Positions 1 through 11,216 of a stretch of DNA of 64,000 nt are shown piece after piece. The notes beneath the pieces are model-generated. The model saw only the letters and a program-made list of their open reading frames with translations. It did not search any database and was not told the DNA's origin. Each line of letters begins with the position of its first letter. Position 1 is the first letter of the stretch. The position numbers were made by a program, and so were the translations under genes. Origin of the DNA: Malus domestica (taxonomy: Eukaryota; Streptophyta; Magnoliopsida; Rosales; Rosaceae); the NCBI RefSeq assembly GCF_042453785.1, contig NC_091675.1:942501-1006500 (forward strand). Direction: 5' to 3'.

Positions 1-555
1 AGATCAAACATTCAAATTCATACGAACAGTAGCTTCAACGTTCAAAGAACCAGTTCCTAACTTCCTAAACCAGCACAAGCGAAGCAAAACCCTAGAAACC
101 CCAAAATCTCCAATCCAATCACAAACAGCAAGCATCATTTGCAGAACCAAAACACAATCGCAATCGAAATTATCAAACACAAACCAACTAATTCCAAACT
201 AATTCGAAGCTGCTCTGAAGAGCACCGCCTAAAACCAAGCTCCAAGTATAAACTGATAAAAAAGAGACCAAAGATATAATCTGCAGAAATGAAAAGAAAT
301 CGCCATGGAAGAAGAGGTGGAAGGGAATCGGAGCTTACCGGAGAGAGAGTGGGGGAGTTCAGTAAAACCCTGAATATTGAGGAAGAAGATGAGGGGGGTA
401 AGGGGAATAGTCCAGGAGGAAGAAGAAGGAGAATTTTTTACTTTTTATTTTGTTTGGGTGCTCTCTCATCAGACTCCGTGAGAGGAGAGAGACGAAGACA
501 TGATAAAGTAAGACGTAGACTTCTGCACTGTACTGGAGTTTAGTGGTTTTCAACT
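1..555 (-). promoter_or_regulatory. Possible 5' leader and first intron of a minus-strand gene running off the left edge
   Basis: Read on the minus strand, about 350-555 is a pyrimidine-rich leader with CT runs that ends in a good donor (CTCCGGTAAGC, near 337-347). The following DNA down to position 1 is T-rich with CTAGGGTTTTG and TTCGATTGCG phrases, typical of a plant 5'-UTR intron. No start codon with a recognisable protein is present, so the coding part would lie outside the window. Small open frames here on either strand show no similarity I recognise. This is an inference from composition and one splice-like site only. Confidence 0.35.
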
Positions 556-1100
556 GTCTATCTTACATTTTTTTTTTCTTCTACTGTTTTTTAGCCTCCT
601 TTTTTTACTATCTTTCTGAATTTTATTTTTTTTTGAAACAAAAATATATTCTATTCTACGAGAGGAGGAGTGAATTTAACCTCACAACAAATTAGAATAA
701 TATAGTTCCAAATTCGTCGAATAATATGATTTAAATTCGTCTCTGGCAATAATCGAACTAAGACCTCTCACTTACAAATGTAGAGAAATACCACTAAATC
801 ATAGTACTAAGGGGCATTATTTAGCTATTAAAATAAATAAAAACCAAGTTCTAATAATAGAAACAGTAGAAATAATTCATTATTTTAAGTCATTAAGAGC
901 GATTAATTTTGCTTTTAAATTTTATGTTTGAATTCTCTCCAATATTGCTTGTTAGAAACAAAAATCATTGACCGAGTAAAATACATTTTTACTTATTACT
1001 GACCAACAAAACTTTTGTTATCATTTTCTAAAATTATCGCACTACTACATGCAGATTAGAGTAGTTTACACAGTTGCTTTGGAGGCAATTGACAATCTCC
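556..1100. other. Non-coding stretch with a dispersed repeat copy
   Basis: No gene seen. Positions about 655-815 carry a dispersed repeat whose diagnostic phrases are AATCGAACTAAGACCTCTCA and ACCACTAAATCATAGTACTA. The same phrases recur, partly reverse-complemented, at about 20,525-20,625 and 27,715-27,865. Its class is not clear from the sequence. Confidence 0.5.
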
Positions 1101-1121
1101 GTTGTTTGCCATGGTGATAGG

Positions 1122-1548
1122 AGTGTGTGGCGGCCAACTCGAGACCCCCTCACACCTCAACCCGTACCCCTGGTGATGGTTTATGGAGGGGTGGGTTTTC
1201 TTGTGAGAAATGTAGTTGGTGATTTTGTTGTAGCGGCCTATGGGAGCTCCATAGGTGATTTTGTTGTGGCGAGGGGTTTTCAACTACTTTTGCATTGAGA
1301 GTGATTTGCTTTATGTTATTGTTGCACTGAATGATTATTTGACCAATTCGTCTCCGATTGATAAAATGTGGAGGATACAAAAGACTTGCTTTCAATGATC
1401 ACTGAGGTTAGCTGTACTTATGTCCGCTGCCAAGCTAACAGCTTCGCCCACCGCCTTGCCCGTTATGGCCTCGCAGTCGAGCCTCCCTGTGCTTGGTTGG
1501 ATTCTGCTTTGAATTTCATAGTAGATTTACTGTTTGACCATTGTTAGT
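1122..1548 (+). pseudogene. Decayed RNase H-like (RVT_3) retroelement fragment
   Basis: One frame reads GGVGFLVRNVVGDFVVAA, the characteristic start of the plant RNase H-like domain found in LINE-type retroelements and their domesticated relatives. About 230 bases later another stretch reads YVRCQANSFAHRLARYGL followed by WLDS and a stop. That matches the usual R-x-x-N-x-x-A-H-x-L-A-R end of the same domain. The middle of the domain is missing or out of frame, so this is a relic. No reverse transcriptase, poly-A tail or target duplication was seen around it. Confidence 0.6.
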
Positions 1549-2053
1549 AATTCAACGTAAGTCTTCTTTTGTCGCTCTTTTATATTCTTTGTTGGTTGAA
1601 TGCAATACTCTCGTTTTCATCAAAAATTTGTGGCTTGACCTAGAAATTCGACCAAGTTTAGTTGTTAACTTGGGCTCGTGTTGTGGATGAAGAAATATGA
1701 AATGACCAACGAAAAAAAAAAGCTTTGAGTGTAACCGCATGTGTAATATTATATTATTAGCATATCTCTCATTGCGTGACCTATGACATCTACTAACATT
1801 TGGTAGAACTTGACCGAGTAGTTTTGGCCTTGTGAACATGATTCATGAAGAAGTCAGCCTCCTGTACACAAACACATGCTTTGAGGTTGTTTGCAATAGT
1901 TGGGCTTGAGCCCAAAAAGTAAAGTAGGTTATCGCAACGCAGCGGTTGGATGGGGATTTAACGCCCAAACCCTACTTATTATTAAGTCACAACTGCCATG
2001 CATAAACGCATTCTCACAGTTTCTGCTAGAGCTCGTCTGTTGAAACAGTCGCC
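1549..2053. other. Non-coding stretch, possible promoter remnant of the helicase pseudogene
   Basis: No supported gene. The last 100 bases before 2054 are the probable old leader of the helicase pseudogene. The rest is unremarkable AT-rich DNA. Confidence 0.4.
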
Positions 2054-3651
2054 ATGACAGAACCAATCGCTTACGCATCTCCCGAGGACGCCGCGAAGAC
2101 GGACAAGAAGAAGAAGAATCGCAAGAGAAAGAGAGGAAGCAAGCCATCGGAACCGAATACAACTGGCACGGAAGACTCAGAGCCTCAAATCCCTAATCAG
2201 ACCGACAAAGAAGATAAAGGAGAAGGTGATTGGGAACAAGATAAGGATGACATTGATAAGATACATCGATTAAGACCTCAGGTATAGGGATCCAGCTGAC
2301 CCTAATAAGAGAAAACGATTTCCGCACGCCATTCTTTTATGCAGTGTTTTTGTTTTTTTGTTTCTTGATTAATCTTTCGATTTAACCTAATGAATCTGAC
2401 ACTGACAAGATATATATAGGTCACACTAGACTATTGTATTGTGGCTAGTTCGCAAAGAATAGCTCTCCTATATTCTTTTATGGGGAAGAATCAGTATACC
2501 AAAGGGATAGTCTTCTTCTGTTCTTGTGACTCAGTCAAATTCCACTCTGACCTTCTTCGATCCCTCAATGCGAATTGCTTTGGTGTCCATGAAAAGCAAA
2601 CGCAGCAGGAGAGGACAACTACTTTTTTTGACTTCTGCAAAGCAGAGAAAGGGTTCTTACTTTGTACTAATGTTGCTGCTTGTGGACTGGATATTCCTGC
2701 AGTGGTATTTTCTTTTTCTTCATGCAATTCGCTGCTACATTCAAGAATTTTTTTGGTTTCTCATTAGTTTTGTTGTTGTTCAATGATATTACAGATGACA
2801 ATGGCAACGTTCTTACAAAAACTTTTCTTTTGTAACAATAAACGAATCACTGTGTTTCTAAGTTTTACAGTGTTAACTTATGCTTCTTTTCTCCTTTTCT
2901 TTGCAGGACTGGATTTTGCAGTTTGATCCTCCAGATGACCTCATGGTGTCTAATTCCCCTTCTTTACTAGCACATTTCAACTAAGTTTCGTATCCAGTTG
3001 TCTCATCGGATGTCTGCTTGCAGGAATACCTACGCAGGGTTGTTCGAAGAGCTCGAGGAGAATGCGAAGTAGGAAGGGAACTCCTTTTCCTCATTCCTGA
3101 AGAGATGCGAATTATACGCTTTTTGGAGGTATGATTGCCATGCTTCCCAGATTAGAAGCATGGATTATTGTCTTGTCAATAACTTATATCGTCGCCTTGA
3201 ATTCCATATTTCATTGTTTTTTCAGGCCGCCAATATCTTCCTTCGATCTCGGGTATTTAAGGTGAATAGAAAAGTGCAGGCTCAGCTGGTAATTTCCTGT
3301 TTGTTAGTGTAGTTCAAATATTGTTATCTATTTCTAAATTCCAAATTAAGGAACCTTAATTTTATGTATTGGTTTGATAACTTGATTGATTTGCAGGAGC
3401 AGACGGTTGGGGACAACTACTACCTGCGCAAATCAGCAAAAGAAGCGTATAAATCGTATCTAATAGCATATAATTCACACTCCATGAAGGACTATTTTAA
3501 TTTCGACCGGCTCGATTTGCAGGTACGTACACATCTTCTTCATGATCCATGTGTAAGCATCACAGTTCGGTACTTTACATATTTTGTTCCCCAACGATTG
3601 CAGGGCGTTGCAGCTTCGTTTTGCGTTTCGATACCTCCACGCCAGACGTGA
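2054..3651 (+). pseudogene. HAS1-type DEAD-box RNA helicase (RH51/RH27-like) lacking its ATPase core
   Basis: The first exon (2054-2281) encodes a Lys-rich acidic N-terminus of the kind found in HAS1 helicases, which act in ribosome biogenesis. Only about 140 bases later the C-terminal helicase half begins. Exons 2420-2704, 2907-2945, 3024-3128, 3226-3288, 3397-3522 and 3604-3651 all have GT/AG borders and join in one frame. The whole RecA1 domain (motifs Q, I, DEAD, SAT; about 300 residues) is missing. Motif V reads CTNVAACGLDIP without the usual Arg, and motif VI reads RRVVRRARG instead of HRxGRxxR. The C-terminal extension with YNSHSMKDYFNFDRLDLQ and VAASFC is well preserved. A stop at 3649-3651 is followed in another frame by TPDVNFKLDGSALE, the expected continuation, so there is also a frameshift. 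It cannot be an active helicase; a transcribed relic is possible. Confidence 0.8.
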
Positions 3652-3734
3652 ATTTCAAGTTAGACGGCAGTGCATTAGAGTTGAGGAAGAAATGCTCAAA
3701 AGTAGAAGGGAAATTGAAATTGATTCGATGAGAC

Positions 3735-4433
3735 TCAACATATATATCTCTATCAAATATTCTTCAAATAGCTATTTTAGCTTTCCTCCTGAACTTACAA
3801 ATATATTTTATCAGATATCAAATTTAATTTTCATTGATTCTTTGTGACCATGACCCATATGGTTGAGGTTAGGTCAGATTAGGATGATTAATGTAGCCAT
3901 CCAAACAAATAAATGAATGAAGGCGGCTTTTGTAAAGGAAGAAAACTGTGTCTAACATATATAAATGGGTAATGCTACGGAGATCAAATGTTTAAACCAG
4001 ATTCTGCAAACGAAATGATATGATTGATGATTGAATTATAAATGTTGATTAACGTGTTTATTTTCTATTAATGAGCATTCTCCAACGTTTAAATGGAGAA
4101 GTAGTAGAAATCAATATTAGTTGAGTGGAGATAATGGAGAATATTAAAAATTTGGGCTACATCAAGCATAGGTAAGTTGTATTCCACACGCTGGAATGCA
4201 AAAGTTTATGCAACACTTGACACGAATGCCTACAATTGCCTACAACAACAAATCTGCATTAAACCAATTAATTTGAGCAGTGCAACTTTTGTGGTCGGAA
4301 GAATGACAATAAGCAAAAATCACATTAAAAAAAAAACACTCAGGTATTTTAACTGTTTAGTTACATGCCCATCTCACAAAATCTCAAGTTATCTGATATC
4401 TCAACCAAACGGGTAATGTGAAATGCAGAAAAC
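3735..4433. other. Intergenic, nothing recognised
   Basis: AT-rich DNA between the helicase relic and the 3' end of the TMEM234-like gene. The last part (to 4433) is probably the 3' UTR of that minus-strand gene. No repeat ends could be defined. Confidence 0.4.
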
Positions 4434-5770
4434 TTAGTCCGTACGAGCCTTCTTCCCAATACTTGACATACCAAGTATGAGTGCACCAACTACAATGAGC
4501 AGGGCGCCTGCAAACCACTGTCAAACAAGCATTCTCGTTACGCAAATGACAAAAGTCAAGCAAGGTAAAGACACATTTTCTCAATGTTATCACAATGAAC
4601 AATTATATGCACGCATAGAAATTGCGCGCAAGCAGTTGCATTTGTAGAGCTATGAAGAGTTTGAGCCAAAGAGAGAATGTTTCATGAACAAAATTCCTCC
4701 ATCCATCCATCCATCCATCCACCCATCCATCCATCCATCACCATTTGTGTGAAAAGGGAATAGTTGTTACAGCTTCTTATTTATCGAAACCAATTTCTGA
4801 ATGATATGATCTGTGAGCACATAGTTAGAGGCCTACTAATGAAGGTCCAGCAATTCTCACCACTTTTCCGGCCTAAGCACTTAATACTAGGTGTGTTTAC
4901 TCCCGTGGTATGAGTATTAGAACCATTTTGATTCGTCTCAATGTTAACTAAAAACACAACACGGGTATTAGAAATTTAGAATTATTCCAACTCTCGACTT
5001 CCCCTTTCATTGCTAATCCATACAAAATAAAACAAAAATGTGGAAGTCCATAATCTAATACTTGAGAACCATGAATCATATCAACTACGGTGGACTAATT
5101 GATCTCCTACTCACTCCTCCTTTCCTTTACCCGAGCAATGACTTCCCTCACTCCAAATAAGTAAACAATGTCGTACATGACAACAGTGTCATCCAATCAT
5201 TCGCTTCACACATTTGTATAATACATTACGCAAGAAACTTGGCAGAGTTAATAAATTTGAGCATTTTAATCACGAAATAAATGAATAAAATTGCATTCAA
5301 TCAACACAAAGTGGAACAAAAAACTATGAATTTACCTTCTCGGATAAGGGTTCTTGAAACAAAAAGTATCCAGCCAGACCAGAAGTGAGGAAGTTGGTAG
5401 CAAAGTTCGTCGCTGTAGCTTGCAGAGCCGAGAGATTCTTTAAGCTTTGCACAAAACAACCCCACATTGCCACGATGAATAATACCACGAAACCGTACTT
5501 CACAATCTGTGAAAATCCCCAATAAGTATTCACCTCAATTATCAAATCAAGATTTGACAACAAAAATAAAATTATCAAATCAAGAGATTATAGGGTTTTT
5601 GAGATGTAAATCCAACGGTCTTAAATTCGTGAAATTGAAGATTGAATTCGTGAAATTGAAGATTGGAAAGGCACCTGAGGACTGATTATCTTCGCCGAAA
5701 GGGCGGCGGAAGCGGCACAGAGTCCGGCTGAAACTGCCCACGCGTAGCCCTTCTTCTTGCCAGCCTCCAT
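4434..5770 (-). CDS. TMEM234-family multi-pass membrane protein (EamA/DMT-like)
   Basis: Three exons on the minus strand, 5675-5770, 5336-5506 and 4434-4517, join in phase with GT/AG borders to give 116 residues, the usual size for this small family. The N-terminus MEAGKKKGYAWAVSAGLCAA leads into the first hydrophobic segment. Exon 2 gives KYGFVVLFIVAMWGCFVQSL and then ATNFATNFLTSGLAGYFLF, the family signature. Exon 3 adds WFAGALLIVVGALILGMSS and a short Lys-rich tail (KKARTD). About four membrane segments are expected. The fold is that of half a drug/metabolite transporter, but no substrate is known, so transport is only inferred. No break is visible. It is divergent from the histone H3 promoter, about 500 bases away. 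Intron 2 (4518-5335) holds a microsatellite. Confidence 0.88.
4697..4740. repeat. (ATCC)n microsatellite in intron 2 of the TMEM234-like gene
   Basis: About eleven tandem ATCC units with one ACCC variant. Confidence 0.9.
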
Positions 5771-6008
5771 CGAACCACCAAAGCTTTCAATTTTTCAGAG
5801 GAAGGGTCGAGAAGATTTACAACTCGGCCGAGTTTTTCCTACTCACGACTCGTTCACAATTTCTCTCACAATAGAAACACAACTCGGCTCTTCACAAAAA
5901 TACTAATTATACTACAAAGAAATAATAATAAAGAAACCCAACTCGTCCACCTGCCAATCCACTAATTAGCCAATCAGAGACAAAGCACGAGGATTAAGAT
6001 TTCCTAAA

Positions 6009-6191
6009 GGAAAGGGATCATATCCGGATCCGTTATACCAAATCCACCCGATTTCTAAATCCGAACTCTTTAAATTTAATCCAACAGTTAAAATTATTAT
6101 AATTTTTAAAAAGATACCTTGTTTATAGTCGTTTGATCAAATTTTAAGAATCCGGATTTCAAGATTGGGTAGATTCGGTGGAAGGGATCCG
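6009..6191. mobile_element. Mutator-like MITE between the two divergent promoters
   Basis: Ends GGAAAGGGATC...GGATCCG with a partly palindromic body (ATCCGGATCC near the left end, AATCCGGATT and GGAAGGGATCC toward the right). It is flanked by a perfect 8-base direct repeat TTCCTAAA (6001-6008 and 6192-6199). The same family occurs at 23673-23879. It lies in the about 500-base gap shared by the TMEM234-like and histone H3 promoters. Confidence 0.65.
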
Positions 6192-6270
6192 TTCCTAAAA
6201 ATTAATATTCCCGTCCGAATCCTAGTTGTCGTCGAAAACTTGCAACCCACGTATCAACCGCCACTCCCAC

Positions 6271-6278
6271 TATAAATA
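6271..6278 (+). promoter_or_regulatory. TATA box of the truncated histone H3 gene
   Basis: TATAAATA lies about 210 bases before the H3 start codon. The leader between them contains a likely 5'-UTR intron ending at TTATTTCAG (about 6451), as is common in plant H3.3-type genes. Confidence 0.6.
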
Positions 6279-6488
6279 ACTGCTCTTTCATTCCCTTCAT
6301 GCATCTCATTCCCAACTTCTCAATTACCTGACAAAGTGTGAAGATCAAAACCCTAGTTCCTCTCCTTTCGAAAGGTTTGAGTTTGAAACCCTAGTTTCTT
6401 CATGTTCGTAATCTCTGGGTTTTGATCGGTTCTTCGTCTCTCTTATTTCAGATTTTTTTTGCGTTTTTTGCGATTCATTTGTGAAGAA

Positions 6489-6684
6489 ATGGCTCGTACA
6501 AAGCAAACAGCTCGCAAATCCACCAGTGATAAGGCTCCGAGGAAACAACTCGCCACCAAGGTGCGTTTCATCAGGGTTTCTAATGTCTAGAAAATTTAAA
6601 TTGATAGTTGTGAATGATTTTTCCTGAGAAACAATCAGTTAATAAGATATAAGTTGCTAATTGTTTTAATTTTGTATAGGCTGC
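6489..6684 (+). pseudogene. Histone H3 (H3.3-type gene) first exon, truncated after the intron
   Basis: Exon 1 (6489-6560) encodes 24 residues, MARTKQTARKST then SDKAPRKQLATK. It is the H3 tail, but with Ser-Asp in place of the invariant Gly12-Gly13. It ends at AAG|GTGCGT, exactly where plant H3.3-type genes have their intron. The intron runs to TTTTGTATAG (acceptor at 6678-6679), and the next bases GCTGCA would begin exon 2 (Ala-Ala). From about 6685 the sequence is instead a copia relic in reverse orientation. The histone fold, more than 110 residues, is absent. A transcript would encode only the tail plus a random extension. The promoter and 5'-UTR intron appear intact. Confidence 0.8.
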
Positions 6685-8294
6685 AATCAAATCATCCCCC
6701 ATTTCATGCTTTTGCAGATTTTGTAAGCTTGTCATGTTTAAATGACCGAGTCTCTTGTGCCATAACTTCATAGAACTTGTCACACTTGCTTTCCTTGCCA
6801 CTTATTCTAAGTACTTCAGCACAAGTGGAAAGCTTCTGTTTTTCACTTCCACTTTGGTCACCAAGTTTGATAGGGATCTGTCATCATAGATCTCAACCAC
6901 AGTTCCCCCAAAGAGTAGGAAATAGCCATGCTTCATCATTTGACCCACACTAAGTAGATTCTCGTCCAATCCAGGCACTAGCATTACCTCCCTTGTGCAT
7001 CTTCTTCCTTTCTTGGTGTTAATAACCAAAGTTCCTCTTCTAATGGCTTTGACAATGTTTCCATCTCTCATTTTCACTTTTCCAGTGAAGTTTGTGTCGA
7101 TGTCAATGAGTAATGATTCATGTGCAGTCATGTGGTTGCTGCAGTCACTGTCAAATTACCACACTTCATTGTTTCTCTCCACTTTTGCACTGAAAACACA
7201 TAACACATTTGCTTATTCTTCCACTTGATTTGCACAGTTCACTTGTTGCACATTCTTTGATCTGCAGTCCTTCATAATGTGCCCAAACTTGTTGCATTTG
7301 TGACATATAGGCTTGTCCTTGAACCAACACTCCCCAAGATGGAATTTATCACAGTGCTTGCATTGTTGCTTAGTTCTTTGACCTGCATTGATGTTGCTGC
7401 CTTGGTTAGGTCTTAAGTTGTGATACCCTTTTCTTTCCCATTTCTTGTTCTTGCCCTTCCACTGTGGTTTCTGATTGCTTGCACTGGCTTGACTACTAGA
7501 TCCAACATTGAGTGATTGAAAGGCTTTCTCAGGTGCAGAGTCAGCATGCCTCTCGAGTCTTTGATCAAAAGCTTTTAAGGATGCCATCACATCTTGCACA
7601 CTGAGAGTTTCGGTGTCTTTGGTTTCTTCTATAACACTCACTATTGAATCTTAGGGTTTAGTCAAACTAATCAATAGCTTTTGGACAATTCTTTCATTAG
7701 GCAGTTCCTCACCATATGTTTTCATCTTGTTTACAACATCAAACATCCTAGTGAAGTAGTCTTTTAACAGCTCATTTTCCCTATACTCAAAATCTCTTCT
7801 AAGGGACTAAAGTTTTACCTTTCTAACTTTAGTGTCTCCTCTGTACTCTTGCTGTAAAACTTCCCAAGCTCCCTTTGCAGTCTCTTCATTTGCTATTCTT
7901 GGAAAAATGGTGTCTGAGACAACACCTTGAATGATTCCAAGTGCTATAGCATCCTTCATCCGATTCTGCTTCAGTGTTTTGAGTTGTGTTTCTGTGAGAT
8001 CTTCCTCTAAAGCATCGATCTCCATCTCAGGTAGTTCATACCCGTGTTGAACCATATCCCATATATTATAGGATTTGAAAATGGTTGTCATTCTTATTCT
8101 CCAAAAATCATAATTCTCCCCATCAAAGACTGGAGCTTTTAGCTCACTGCTACTGCTGGATCCCTTCATTTCAGGGTAGTTTGTTTATTGTTCTTGTAGA
8201 AGACACTATGTTGGTGCTCCAGAAATCTCTATTTGCACAGATTACGCCCAGACTTCCCTTTTTTTTTTAGATCAGTAACAAAGCTCTGAGGCCA
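6685..8294 (-). mobile_element. Truncated Ty1/copia gag-pol relic
   Basis: A single minus-strand frame from 8169 down to about 6690 reads, in order: copia gag (WRIRMTTIFKSYNIWDMV region, 8169-7807 and on to 7213), a CCHC zinc knuckle (CHKCNKFGHIMKDC), a decayed protease site (DSDCSNHM, with a stop just before it) and the pre-integrase region (LWHKRLGHLNMTSLQ). Integrase, reverse transcriptase and RNase H are absent. At least five stops interrupt the frame but no frameshift is needed, so decay was mainly by point mutation. A tRNA-Met-like primer site (TGGCCTCAGAGC, two mismatches from the usual one) lies next to the LTR at 8295. The element cannot move by itself. Confidence 0.85.
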
Positions 8295-8510
8295 TGATAA
8301 AGTTTGTTTGTTTTGTGGTTTTGATTGATTGTTTGAACCGGTTTCCTTTTTATTAGAATGACAGAGAATGGAGAGAACTTGGAGGTTGGATATTGGTTGT
8401 GCTAAAATGCAATAACCCTTATTGATTAAGTAAGGTGAGATTTTACAAGAGTATGGTGTATTGCCATCACCCATACCTGTTAAAAAAATGATTGACAAGA
8501 GACTTTAACA
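8295..8510 (-). repeat. Probable 5' LTR of the truncated copia element
   Basis: Read on the minus strand it begins TGTTAAAGTC and ends ACTTTATCA, giving imperfect inverted ends of about nine bases with TG...CA, directly followed by the primer-binding site. A partner LTR was not found because the 3' half of the element is missing, so the outer boundary is inferred from the inverted ends only. Confidence 0.5.
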
Positions 8511-9082
8511 ACCATTTAAGCCTTACTACTCCAGATTACATCCTAACCTTTCATTTGGGGGTTAAGTGATTTAATCTGGAGTGTACACTTGTCACTCACA
8601 CACTTACATCCACATTTAAACAAAAACTAGCCGTTGGAGACTAAAACCCTTCATTTTCTTTCTTCTTCTTCGATGCAGACAACACCCTTTGCTCGGGAGC
8701 CCCTTTCTGACTTCGACCCCTCGACTCCAGGAGCTGGTTAGCTTCCAACATTGACCTTATCACCATCTGAACATCAGGTTTGAGACTAACGATGTATATG
8801 TAAATATACAGGTATTAAGAATTGTGATTAGAGTTTCTGTTAATTTACTTAAACTCCATCAACTTTATGCAATAAAATTGGATTTTTTCTGGTTTTAAGC
8901 ATCGATATGCGAACGGAAATTAATTTTCGAATATAATAGTGGTTGATTACAATTTGGTCGGAAATTTTAATTTTTTCACACATTTTGGTTAGAAATACAT
9001 GATTCTTCTAATACTCGTTTAGAGAATTCCCAAACCTTTCACTGACACAATTTTTTAACCTTAGGCTATGATTGCTGTGTAA
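8511..9082. other. Intergenic stretch with a short inverted repeat
   Basis: A 14-base inverted repeat (ACTCCAGATTACAT near 8528 and ATTTAATCTGGAGT near 8569) is the only structure seen. No gene recognised. Confidence 0.4.
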
Positions 9083-9575
9083 TTTTTCAACGATTTGTAC
9101 CCAAATTCCCTGATCACTTGGATTTTGCTGATGTTCCACAAATAAAAGACAATAACCAGAAGGTGCAAGATAACTTGAACTTGAAACATCGAGTTCCCAA
9201 TGTGCGTAACGTTCTCGGAGCTGAGTACTAACAACCTTTGATTCATCGAGAATGAATGTGTACAGAATGGCGGCGCCACCATCGTGACCACACCAAATCT
9301 TTTGCGAGTGTTCTGGTGACAGAAAATTGAGTAGCTAATTTTTGTGTATGGTAATGCGTAGCGTGCGAACGGGGAATGATGATTTTGGAACGTTTATTTG
9401 TGTATTGGTCCTCCAAATAAGTAGGGTGAACTGCCTCAAAGCTTCCGGAAATGTCCCAGTTTTCGCCTTCACATAACACCATTTCGGAGCTCCACCGCAG
9501 ACCAAAGCCTGAGCCTCAACTTTCTCTGGCTGCAAGTTCTTCAATGGTAGCAACACCGCCGAATTGGTAGAGGAG
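9083..9575 (-). pseudogene. Decayed GLOX-like (galactose/glyoxal oxidase) gene fragment
   Basis: On the minus strand the fragment begins in the middle of the GLOX N-terminal domain (SAVLLPLKNLQ, VCGGAPK). It then jumps to the C-terminal domain (SFEAVHPTYLEDQY, KLATQFSVTRTLAKDL, MVAPPFCTHSFSMNQR) and ends near GIWVQIV. The intervening region with the Tyr-His copper ligands is deleted, several frame changes are needed, and the first half of the gene is absent. It is the fifth and leftmost member of the GLOX family in this window and has the same strand as the intact copies. Confidence 0.85.
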
Positions 9576-11216
9576 AATTTCTCTCATGTAATCAATATTT
9601 AATTTTATTAGCATCACCGGAAGCAATAATATAAAATATAAAAAAAACATTGTTAATAAAGGCTTGCCACGTATCTAAAAGATGCACTAATGTTCAGTGA
9701 GTCACGCCGTAATAAAATATTGTGACATAATAAAATCTTTCATTTATGGAGTTCGGACTTCATCAGTGTATTTCTCACAAAAATATGGAATTTTTCTGTA
9801 TTCTGACCCTATTATGCCTATTCAAACAACTCTACCAAAATATTTAGAATAATTCAAAAGTCACAAACTCATATCTCAACCAAAAACACTTTGTTCACAT
9901 TTTAAAGCCCCAGTCCATCGGCCTAATAGAGTTCATGAAAGCCCACATACCAAGCCCATTTCGAGGGAAGGACCAAATTCTCAACCCACAGTTAGGAGGG
10001 CCTAATGCCACATCATGAATTAAATATAAATATTACGTTCCACTTGTATTTTCTTCACTTATAAGTTATAACTATAAGGTCTTTAGTTTAACTCTCATAA
10101 GTTATAACTTATGCATTTTGTGACTTAACTCAGAAAGCAACCAACCATAAATAAACAAGAACGGGTGAAAATCCTCTAAATTTTTCCCGTGGGATTTGAG
10201 AGAATGATTGGGGAGGTATCAGTTGTTTGGTTGGTGAAGGGGAAAGGTGGCTTTTATCCCTTATGAACACAAACCCGTGACCTGCGTATGAATCTTGCGA
10301 GGCCTCTCTCAGTAACCCGTGACCTACTAAGTACTAACTGCCATTTGCTAAAAACTATCATTCTACTCTGCATCTAGCAAAGCTAGACTCTTATTCCCCA
10401 GACAAAAACTGTATCACTTTTTGTTTTTAGAAATTAACAATCATCATGTTCCATCCGGCTGCACCATGTTTTTTAATTACCAATCTATCCATACACATAC
10501 ATAGTCTCGTCCCATTGACGGTAGTCACTGACATTAGTCGCATGTGATGAATTTGTAAAAATCTTTTATTAATGAGTAATGGGGTTCGTAAAAAGTATAC
10601 CACACATTATTATATCAACAAGCTCACGAACAATAATTCATGATATTTGTCACATGTGATAAATAAACGTAAAATATAACCAGTTACAAGATAGATTATC
10701 TCGACTCTCATCGTCTCTTTTACCTCTCTCCATTATCTATATAGCAAAATATTATTTAAGCTCTTGGAAAAGACACGCATCGTATAATTGACATAATAGC
10801 TGACTACCGGCACACACGAGCATCCTGCTGGAATTGATTCCATTCTTATGTTTGATTCTGCAACATGTGGACTGTGGGGTTAACCATTTTCGATCCCTCT
10901 CTTAATCTTAATTTTCTTTGTACACTAGCAGCTCTTTACAGGTGCAGCCGTTGATCTCCCAACATGCACACCAAGACAACCTCTGCAAATTGGCTAAATT
11001 GACGGTGCAAAACCAGTTGCCTCATGTTTTGTTGTCGTACATATGACTTTTTGGTTTTGGGCGCTTTTGTTGATAATTATACAATTTTTTATTTATAATC
11101 CTCTTACATACTGTTCTTTAATTATTTATGATCGATCATTAAATTTAGTAGATTAAACGAACAAATGACAAGTTAAATAGAAGTGTGTAGGGAAGAAAAA
11201 TTGTGTTTTTATCATG
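9576..11216. other. Intergenic, no gene recognised
   Basis: AT-rich DNA. A small inverted repeat built on ATAAGTTATAACT occurs near 10060-10110. Nothing else could be supported. Confidence 0.4.

Noticed and set aside
289-543. 84-codon open frame near the left edge
   Set aside because: Arg/Gly/Glu-rich translation of what looks like the reverse of a CT-rich leader; no family resemblance.
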